NCBI GenBank assembly: GCA_003155565.1
Contig: PMDM01000163.1
Location: 169 to 13,877, forward strand
DNA length: 13,709 nt
Direction of reading: 5' to 3'
From: Methylococcaceae bacterium
GTDB taxonomy: Bacteria; Pseudomonadota; Gammaproteobacteria; Methylococcales; Methylomonadaceae
The position numbers and the translations under genes were made by a program. Of the stretch, positions 8,636 to 13,709 are shown piece by piece (within the stretch, counting starts at the first letter, position 1; the number at the start of each line of letters is the position of its first letter). Below the pieces are notes generated by a model. That model was not told the DNA's origin. It searched no databases and saw only the letters and a program-made list of their open reading frames with translations.

Positions 8636-9299
8636 CTTGGCATTGATGCGCTTGCTGCAATTGGTAAGTCCGGGCTTGCCCATCGGGATGTACAGTTATT
8701 CCCAAGGCATGGAACGCGCAGTCGATGACGGCTGGATACGCACTTCATCCGAAGCAGAGGAATGGATTACTGGCATCATGGAAAGCGGCTTAACCTGTAT
8801 CGACTTGCCAATACTGGCAAGGCTGTATGTGGCATGGAATAACCACGATGAAGACAGTGTCTTCTATTGGAGCAGGACGCTAATCGCCTGCCGTGAAACC
8901 GCTGAACTAAGGGCAGAAGACAGGCAAACCGGACAAGCCTTGGCGCGTCTGCTTTCTGATATGGAATTGCCAACAATGCAGTCGTGGATACGTAAGCCAG
9001 AAACCACGCTTGCCACAATATTTAGTTACGCAGCAGTAATGTGGGGTGTTTCTAAGCATCAAGCAATGTTGGGTTATTTATGGAGTTGGTTGGAAAACCA
9101 GGTCTTATGCGCCGTCAAATTAGTGCCGTTGGGGCAAGTGGCTGGGCAACGCTTATTGGCGGATTTAGCCGCAAAAATACCGGGTTTGGTTGATAAGGCT
9201 TTACAGCTTACAGATGCCGAAATCGGTGGCAGTGCGTTTAGTTTAGCCTTAGCCAGCAGTCGGCATGAAATGCAATATTCGAGGTTGTTTCGGTCATAG
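8625..9299 (+). CDS. ureF: Urease accessory protein UreF
   Basis: Helical accessory protein that bridges UreD and UreG in the nickel-insertion complex and controls GTP use by UreG; 224 residues, normal for UreF. Visible family stretches are LMRLLQLVSPGLPIGMYSYS (7-26), ETAELRAEDRQTG (about 91-103), PLGQVAGQRLL (about 175-185) and the C-terminal SSRHEMQYSRLFRS. The ATG at 8625 was chosen over an in-frame TTG at 8595, because UreF proteins usually begin a few residues before LALLRLLQL. AAGGGG at 8607-8612 is a possible ribosome binding site at rather long spacing. It overlaps ureE by 11 bases. It is the last gene of the tightly packed block: ureG is about 750 bases away. Confidence 0.94.
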   Translation: MVTDLALMRLLQLVSPGLPIGMYSYSQGMERAVDDGWIRTSSEAEEWITGIMESGLTCIDLPILARLYVAWNNHDEDSVFYWSRTLIACRETAELRAEDRQTGQALARLLSDMELPTMQSWIRKPETTLATIFSYAAVMWGVSKHQAMLGYLWSWLENQVLCAVKLVPLGQVAGQRLLADLAAKIPGLVDKALQLTDAEIGGSAFSLALASSRHEMQYSRLFRS

Positions 9300-9352
9300 T
9301 CGTTTACTATCACACTACAGTTAGATAACATATAAATTAAAAAATCATTTTA

Positions 9353-9451
9353 ATGAAAATCCTTATGTACAAAATTGCGTTGGCATTAATGTTCTTTTTT
9401 ACTATTAAAGCTTCAGCGATGGTTACGCTATTGGAATGTAAACCTTATTAA
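9353..9451 (+). CDS. Signal-peptide fragment of a split gene
   Basis: A 32-codon frame from ATG 9353 to TAA 9449-9451. It begins MKILMYKIALALMFFFTIKA and continues SAMVTLLECKPY, a good Sec signal peptide (basic start, hydrophobic core, A-S-A cleavage region) followed by only a few mature residues. The larger frame beginning around 9468 lies in the next register and has no export signal. Skipping a single base near the TAA (9445-9452) joins the two into one exported protein of about 203 residues. This is therefore probably the 5' end of a gene broken by one inserted base, or of one misread by a sequencing error. No good ribosome binding site precedes it; the upstream gap (9300-9352) is AT-rich with a TATAAA at 9331-9336 but no matching -35 box that I trust. 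Confidence 0.5.
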   Translation: MKILMYKIALALMFFFTIKASAMVTLLECKPY

Positions 9452-9467
9452 GCTAAAAAAGAACGAG

Positions 9468-9965
9468 TTGAATTCAATAACTAAGTTAATCAAATACCCT
9501 GATCCATTGCTTAAAAATAGAACTTGGAAAACATATTATTGTTTTGATAGCCACACAAGCTCTAATTTGATTCGAGCTTATGTGGAATCAAGTTATTATG
9601 AAAATGGAAAAGACTATGTGCGCTATTACGAGGTTTTTTGTGAAAATTTAACAAAAAAATGGAATTGTTCTTCACCAGATGACATGTTTCAGTTTAGAAA
9701 AAGTAAACAGGCTATTAGCGTTTTAACGAAACTCTCTACAAACGAAATACTTCAATTGAGAGAATACATTAATAAAATTGACATGTCTTCTATAAGAAAT
9801 GATTCTCTTGATATTAAAATACCATTAGTCAAATTGCTTAAGGATGGCAACGTTTACTACGCTGGTCTTGGAGGTAAACACCTTTGTTATTGGTGGGTAA
9901 AGATATTTCAATTAGATAAAAATAAGTTTCGTTCTGAGAAGCCAGAAAAAATTTGTATTGGTTGA
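9468..9965 (+). CDS. Hypothetical protein, body of a split exported gene
   Basis: I do not recognise this protein. The open frame, read from a TTG at 9468, gives 165 residues, and stays open back to 9390. No membrane segment is seen. It is rich in Tyr, Lys, Asn and Ser, with five cysteines (in YYCFD, VFCEN, WNCSS, HLCYW and KICIG); joining the upstream signal-peptide fragment adds a sixth in LECKPY. An even number of spaced cysteines fits a disulphide-bonded periplasmic or secreted protein. Possible landmarks are SKQAISVLTKLSTNEILQ and GNVYYAGLGGKHLCYWW. It sits between ureF and ureG on their strand and its base composition is unlike theirs: 21 of 60 bases are G or C at 9541-9600, against 28 of 60 at 7141-7200 in ureC. 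Foreign origin and a later insertion into the operon are likely. No link to urea metabolism can be shown. Confidence 0.55.
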   Translation: MNSITKLIKYPDPLLKNRTWKTYYCFDSHTSSNLIRAYVESSYYENGKDYVRYYEVFCENLTKKWNCSSPDDMFQFRKSKQAISVLTKLSTNEILQLREYINKIDMSSIRNDSLDIKIPLVKLLKDGNVYYAGLGGKHLCYWWVKIFQLDKNKFRSEKPEKICIG

Positions 9966-9972
9966 TTATTAA

Positions 9973-10003
9973 GTGCCGAAGAAAGAACCTCGTTCATCGG
10001 CAC
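9973..10003 (+). other. Hairpin after the inserted gene
   Basis: GTGCCGA (9973-9979) pairs perfectly with TCGGCAC (9997-10003), and an inner GAAC/GTTC helix (9985-9988 with 9992-9995) closes on a three-base loop, with unpaired bases between the two helices. It begins eight bases after the stop of the hypothetical gene. No run of T follows, so it is not a clear rho-independent terminator; it could act as an mRNA processing or stability element between this gene and ureG. Confidence 0.35.
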
Positions 10004-10049
10004 ATCATGTGCAATTATTAATAAACGAGACAAGGCATCCTAAAATATT

Positions 10050-10661
10050 ATGAACGAAAAACCCATATTAAGAGTCGGTATCGGTGGCCCAGTGGGTTCG
10101 GGTAAAACCGCGTTGGTTGATGCCTTATGCAAGCACATGCGCGACCAATTTGAAATCGCCGTGGTCACCAATGATATTTACACCCGCGAAGACCAACAGT
10201 TCCTGATCCGTAGCCAAGCCTTGCCGAAAGAACGGATTTTAGGTGTGGAAACTGGCGGCTGTCCGCATACTGCAATCCGAGAAGATGCGTCCATGAATCT
10301 TGCAGCAGTCGATGAGTTGAGCCAGCGTTTTGATAACCTTGACTTTATCATGGTCGAGAGCGGAGGTGACAATCTCAGTGCTACCTTTAGCCCGGAACTC
10401 GCCGACCTGACCATTTACGTGATAGATGTCTCCGCAGGCGACAAGATACCACGCAAAGGTGGCCCAGGCATTACCCGTTCCGATTTGTTGGTCATCAACA
10501 AAATCGACTTGGCGCCTTATGTGGGTGCATCACTGGAAGTCATGGAGCGCGATTCCAAAAAAATGCGTGGCGAGCGGCCTTTTGTTTTTACTAACCTGAA
10601 AACGGGCATAGGCCTTAAAGATGTTAGTGATTTTATTGTTGAGCAGGGGATGTTGAATTAA
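10050..10661 (+). CDS. ureG: Urease accessory GTPase UreG
   Basis: SIMIBI-class GTPase whose GTP-dependent dimer carries nickel and hands it to urease through UreF and UreD; cytoplasmic, 203 residues, normal length. Motifs: P-loop GPVGSGKT (13-20), [13 protein letters not shown] (38-50), the nickel-binding CPH (71-73) in [34 protein letters not shown] (103-119), and the guanine-specificity motif NKID (150-153). All are intact. Only a distant AAGG (10032-10035) precedes the ATG. Unlike the other urease genes it is not closely spaced to its neighbour: an AT-rich insert of about 750 bases separates it from ureF, so it may need read-through or its own promoter. TTCATC (9993-9998) and TATTAA (10016-10021) are 17 bases apart but a poor match to sigma-70 boxes. 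It converges with the opcA operon 108 bases downstream. Confidence 0.96.
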   Translation: MNEKPILRVGIGGPVGSGKTALVDALCKHMRDQFEIAVVTNDIYTREDQQFLIRSQALPKERILGVETGGCPHTAIREDASMNLAAVDELSQRFDNLDFIMVESGGDNLSATFSPELADLTIYVIDVSAGDKIPRKGGPGITRSDLLVINKIDLAPYVGASLEVMERDSKKMRGERPFVFTNLKTGIGLKDVSDFIVEQGMLN

Positions 10662-10669
10662 GATTGTTG

Positions 10670-10717
10670 TTAGCAAAATATCAGACAGTTAAGCAACATC
10701 AGGTGGCTTGTTAACAT
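10670..10717 (-). CDS. Possible 15-codon small ORF downstream of opcA
   Basis: On the minus strand, 52 bases past the opcA stop, GGAGG (10727-10723) stands five bases before an ATG at 10717, a near-ideal ribosome binding site. The frame reads MLTSHLMLLNCLIFC and stops at TAA (10672-10670), giving a short hydrophobic peptide. It could be a small protein of the gnd-zwf-opcA operon, the remnant of a further gene lost by rearrangement, or chance. The same stretch (10662-10769) is the gap between the convergent ureG and opcA; I found only a weak imperfect inverted repeat near 10688-10715 and no convincing terminator for either side. Confidence 0.2.
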   Translation of the reverse strand: MLTSHLMLLNCLIFC

Positions 10718-10769
10718 TGATTCCTCCGTTTCTTTGGTATTTTTAAGGATGATAGGCAATCCATTTAAG

Positions 10770-11903
10770 TCATTGCTGAAAAACAGCCGACATTGCATTC
10801 GAAGACTTTAAGGCGTTTTCGAATATTTTATCTCGGTTTCGCTGCGCAAGTTGTGCGGACACTAACGTTGACCGTTCTGGTACGTGTGCAGTAAATGCGC
10901 GTGGTGGAACGGTGGATAAGGCTTCTACAATGCCAATTCGTTCATTGTCCAAGCGCTCAAAACAAATACGGCCTGCATTGCCCGGCTTACTCCAGTCAAA
11001 TAGTAAATGATAGATTAATGGATCACCTTTGGGTAAACGCCTGACGTGTACTTTTATATCTTGATGATTATTTTTAAATCGCCAGACCAATTCCGAATCT
11101 GATAGCCGCTTGCCATCAACGGACTGCCAATTGAGTCGACTGGCTAACCAACCTACCAATAGCCAAGTCATGGGCAATGCGTGCGGGCCGTGCGTTATTT
11201 CGATTGAGTTCAAAGCATTAAGGACATCTGGTGCCGTTTGAGGATCAAGCACTTGACTAATTAATTTACGCCAGCCTGCAAAGCGCCGCCAGGCAAGGTT
11301 ATGTACGATTTGTGTATTTTCCTGAGCCGCAACCCAGCGGGTCATGGCAGCAACGCCCTGGGCGGGATTAACCCAACCAACATTGTCGTAGATAATCTGG
11401 TTCGCCAGTTCAGCCAGTTGAAAGAACACTTCTCCGGCAGTGGGCGGCGTGCGCTGAGAAGCCCACCATAAGGTCGTCGGTAAATCACCGACCAGCTGTG
11501 ACCGAGCCACTGAAGGCAAACGATCAGCCACGGCGGTTGTCGAAATAACGTCTATCCGTTCCGCGCATACCTGCCAGCCGTCGTCGAGGGCTGTGTAGTA
11601 AATAGCAATACGTGCCTCAATAGTGCCTTCACTCGGATTACCGTTACCCACGAGCAACAGTATTCTCGCTGGATGGATATCCACAATGGCGGCGATTTCC
11701 TGGCTGATAACTTTTGCTTCTTGGGACGTATCACAATAGATGATGAGGTTGGACATACAGGCGCGCATAACCACGGACTGTCCGCCACTATTAGCCTGAT
11801 TAAATTGCGCCCATAACATGCCTAATCCTGATTCAATATCAGCAATATTGACCCGTTTGGGCGCTTGCGTCACTACTGTTGAAGCGCCATTTTTTAGGAT
11901 CAT
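10770..11903 (-). CDS. opcA: Glucose-6-phosphate dehydrogenase assembly protein OpcA
   Basis: Member of the OpcA family, first known from cyanobacteria, where it activates or helps assemble glucose-6-phosphate dehydrogenase; also present in actinobacteria. From the ATG at 11903 it is 377 residues; numbers below follow that start. Landmarks are MRACMSNLIIYCDT (about 46-59), HPARILLLV (77-85) and GDLPTTLWWASQRTPP (139-154), the last matching the conserved LP-x-x-LWW segment of the family. No membrane segment or signal peptide is seen, so it is cytoplasmic. The ATG was chosen because it overlaps the zwf stop as ATGA, the same coupling used elsewhere here; a GTG at 11915 in the same frame would add four residues. 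The direct coupling to zwf supports a role on that enzyme. Any redox or allosteric action in this organism is inferred from other groups. Confidence 0.88.
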   Translation of the reverse strand: MILKNGASTVVTQAPKRVNIADIESGLGMLWAQFNQANSGGQSVVMRACMSNLIIYCDTSQEAKVISQEIAAIVDIHPARILLLVGNGNPSEGTIEARIAIYYTALDDGWQVCAERIDVISTTAVADRLPSVARSQLVGDLPTTLWWASQRTPPTAGEVFFQLAELANQIIYDNVGWVNPAQGVAAMTRWVAAQENTQIVHNLAWRRFAGWRKLISQVLDPQTAPDVLNALNSIEITHGPHALPMTWLLVGWLASRLNWQSVDGKRLSDSELVWRFKNNHQDIKVHVRRLPKGDPLIYHLLFDWSKPGNAGRICFERLDNERIGIVEALSTVPPRAFTAHVPERSTLVSAQLAQRNRDKIFENALKSSNAMSAVFQQ

Positions 11904-13405
11904 AACATTCGCCACTTACGGTTATCTGATTCAATCAATCGCTCTGCTTCAAGCGGCCCCCAGGTTCCGGCGCTATATTCAGGAATCCAGCGAGTTCGGC
12001 TACTCGCCCAGACATTAAGGATATTATCTACCCAAGCCCAAGACGATTCCACAGCATCGCGGCGCATAAATAAGGTGGCATCTCCCGCCATAACATCTAA
12101 TAACAGGCGTTCATAAGCTTCAGGTGATTGTTCGCCAAAGGTTGAACCGTAACGGAAATCCATTTTAACGGGGAAAATCTTAAGTTTAGTGCCCGGCAAT
12201 TTGGTCGCAATGCGTAGCGATAAACCTTCATTGGGTTGAATACTCAAGGCTAACACATTAGGCTCTAAGGGTTGATCGTGATTAGCATTGAACAAAATCG
12301 GCGGCACGCTTTTGAATTGAATGGCAATTTCACTAGCCCGTTTAGGCATACGCTTTCCGGTGCGAATGTAAAACGGCACACCTGCCCAACGCCAGTTGTC
12401 GATAAACAACTTTAGCGCAATATAGGTTTCAGTAATGGAGTCTTGCGCGACACCCGGTTCACGGCGGTAACCCGGGACATCTTCACCATGATGAAATCCC
12501 GGGCCATACTGGGCTCGGACAACATTTTGATCAAAATTTTCGGTAGTAATCGGCCTTAGACAGTTGAGGATATCTTGACGGTGATCGCGGATCACATCGG
12601 CATCCATGATCCAGGGTGGTTCCATAGCGATGAGGGTCAATAATTGCAGGATATGGTTTTGAATCATATCGCGTAACGCACCGGCGCTGTCGTAATAACC
12701 TGCCCGCGTACCCACGCCTTCTTCTTCCGCAACCGTGATTTGTACGTGATCAATATGCTTTGCGTTCCATAATGGCTCAAAGATGGCGTTGCCGAAGCGC
12801 ATCGCCAAGATGTTCTGTACCGTTTCCTTACCCAGGTAATGATCGATGCGGTAAATTTGTTGCTCGTGAAAATTTTGTGACAAGGTTGCATTCACCTTAC
12901 GGGCGCTCTCAAGATCCCTGCCGATGGGTTTTTCTACGATGATCCGCGAAAAAGGGCTATGATCATCAACAGGCATCACGAGTCCAGCTGCTTTGAGTTG
13001 ACAGACACAGGTTTCAATGAGTGCTGGCGGAATCGCCAGATAAAATACGCGATTGCCCGGAATGGCAAAGTTGGCTTCAATCTCTTTCAGACGTTCCTCG
13101 AGCTTTACATAAGCATCGGGATTATCAAAAGAGCCTTGTAGATAATGCAGGCAACGTTCAAAGTCCGGCCAGTAACCGGGGTCTAAAGGCTGCCTAGAAA
13201 ACTCTTCAATACCTTTACGGGCAAAGTCACGGTACTGGCTATCATCCATTGCCTCAATCGCAAAGCCTAGCACCGCAAAATTAGCCGGTAACTCACCTTC
13301 CAGCGCCTGATTATAGATAGCAGGCAGCAGTTTTCGGCGAGTCAAATCACCACCTCCGCCAAAGATCACTAACGTGCACGGTTGTGGCGCATGAGTGATA
13401 TTCAT
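11900..13405 (-). CDS. zwf: Glucose-6-phosphate 1-dehydrogenase Zwf
   Basis: Oxidises glucose 6-phosphate to 6-phosphogluconolactone with NAD(P)+, first step of the oxidative pentose phosphate path; in RuMP methylotrophs it also belongs to the cyclic oxidation of formaldehyde. From the ATG at 13405 it has 501 residues, typical. Motifs: nucleotide-binding FGGGGDLTRRK (15-25; the family usually has GASGDL or GAKGDL), EKPIGRD (158-164), the substrate-binding and catalytic RIDHYLGKE (186-194), and IQNHILQLL (about 248-256) with the second conserved histidine. The start is uncertain: the frame is open to a TTG at 13471, and an in-frame GTG at 13444 has a better ribosome binding site. I kept the ATG because it gives the usual ten or so residues before the dinucleotide fold. 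It is followed by opcA with a four-base overlap and preceded by gnd. Confidence 0.95.
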   Translation of the reverse strand: MNITHAPQPCTLVIFGGGGDLTRRKLLPAIYNQALEGELPANFAVLGFAIEAMDDSQYRDFARKGIEEFSRQPLDPGYWPDFERCLHYLQGSFDNPDAYVKLEERLKEIEANFAIPGNRVFYLAIPPALIETCVCQLKAAGLVMPVDDHSPFSRIIVEKPIGRDLESARKVNATLSQNFHEQQIYRIDHYLGKETVQNILAMRFGNAIFEPLWNAKHIDHVQITVAEEEGVGTRAGYYDSAGALRDMIQNHILQLLTLIAMEPPWIMDADVIRDHRQDILNCLRPITTENFDQNVVRAQYGPGFHHGEDVPGYRREPGVAQDSITETYIALKLFIDNWRWAGVPFYIRTGKRMPKRASEIAIQFKSVPPILFNANHDQPLEPNVLALSIQPNEGLSLRIATKLPGTKLKIFPVKMDFRYGSTFGEQSPEAYERLLLDVMAGDATLFMRRDAVESSWAWVDNILNVWASSRTRWIPEYSAGTWGPLEAERLIESDNRKWRML

Positions 13406-13451
13406 TCCGGCTGTGAGGGGGTTGTCATGTTTTATATCAGGCACTGGTATG

Positions 13452-13455
13452 CTCC
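13452..13455 (-). promoter_or_regulatory. Ribosome binding site candidate for a longer Zwf
   Basis: GGAG on the minus strand lies seven bases before an in-frame GTG (13444-13442), which would add 13 residues to Zwf. The ATG at 13405 has only a GGA directly touching it, which is poor spacing. On ribosome-binding grounds the GTG is the better start; on family length the ATG is. Confidence 0.35.
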
Positions 13456-13535
13456 AATAGTGATATGCCAAGAAGGCGGTACGCTTTCAAAACGGTAGAG
13501 AGAAAGCTTGTAATGGATAGTTCTAAGGACTGACC

Positions 13536-13709
13536 TTATTTCTTTTCAACATGACCGCCGAATTGCTTACGCATGGCTGAGATTATCTTATCGGAAAAGG
13601 TATTCTGATGCCGCGAACGAAAACGGGAATACAGCGCCGCTGTTAACACATGGGCTGGAACCGCCTCTTCAACAGCGGCCATAACCGTCCAGCGGCCTTC
13701 GCCGGAATC
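13536..13709 (-). CDS. gnd: 6-phosphogluconate dehydrogenase, C-terminal end (partial)
   Basis: The last 57 codons of a gene that enters from the right edge and stops at TAA (13538-13536). The peptide begins [20 protein letters not shown] and continues with [12 protein letters not shown], then ends [14 protein letters not shown]. This is the C-terminal end of the shorter decarboxylating 6-phosphogluconate dehydrogenases (YqeC/GntZ-like, about 300 residues, many NAD-dependent); the G-x-G-x-W-T motif in the active-site domain is diagnostic, and FGGH near the end separates it from the long Gnd of E. coli. It converts 6-phosphogluconate to ribulose 5-phosphate and CO2. It lies upstream of zwf in the same direction with a 130-base gap (13406-13535) in which I see no clear terminator, so gnd-zwf-opcA is probably one operon. 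Coenzyme choice cannot be read from this part. Confidence 0.88.
   Translation of the reverse strand, partial: DSGEGRWTVMAAVEEAVPAHVLTAALYSRFRSRHQNTFSDKIISAMRKQFGGHVEKK

Noticed and set aside
9331..9336. TATAAA as -10 box of a promoter for the inserted gene
   Set aside because: No acceptable -35 element at 16-18 bases; the region is simply AT-rich, so such matches are expected by chance.
10662..10769. Bidirectional terminator between ureG and opcA
   Set aside because: Expected for convergent genes, but only a weak imperfect inverted repeat (around 10688-10715) without a T-run was found.
1..13709. CRISPR array, insertion sequence, tRNA or phage genes
   Set aside because: No regularly spaced repeats, transposase, terminal inverted repeats, tRNA-like cloverleaf or phage proteins were seen on either strand. 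The inserted region at 9300-10049 shows no flanking direct or inverted repeats that I could detect.

Overview
The window is chromosomal sequence from a Gram-negative proteobacterium. I would guess a gammaproteobacterial methanotroph or methylotroph (Methylococcales-like). The clues are a complete ABC-type urea uptake plus urease cluster, a gnd-zwf-opcA sugar-phosphate oxidation operon with an OpcA homologue, moderate G+C, and a paired dispersed palindrome at the left edge. No rRNA or marker gene is present, so the assignment is an inference.

Layout, plus strand: a double palindromic repeat (7-56) precedes urtB (106), urtC, urtD and urtE, which encode the two membrane subunits and two ATPases of a urea ABC transporter. 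The binding protein urtA is not in the window and is presumably upstream. A HupE/UreJ-type putative nickel permease follows, then ureD, ureA, ureB, ureC, ureE and ureF. From urtB to ureF the genes overlap or lie at most 25 bases apart, with several ATGA or TAATG/TGATG junctions, so they look like one transcription unit that imports urea, supplies nickel, and builds and matures urease. About 750 bases then separate ureF from ureG. This stretch is visibly AT-rich and holds an unrecognised, probably exported, cysteine-containing protein whose signal peptide and body lie in different frames. ureG follows at 10050.

Minus strand, convergent with ureG: opcA (10770-11903), zwf (11900-13405) and the C-terminal end of gnd (13536-13709, cut by the window edge). 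In transcription order this is gnd-zwf-opcA, the NAD(P)H-producing oxidative branch that methylotrophs can use to oxidise formaldehyde carbon cyclically through the RuMP pathway.

Most of the window is well-known biology. I do not see a clearly new system. The items most worth a second look are the split exported gene inside the urease operon, an extra segment of about 28 residues in UrtE that resembles its neighbouring segment, the OpcA/Zwf translational coupling in a proteobacterium, and a 15-codon reading frame with a strong ribosome binding site after opcA.
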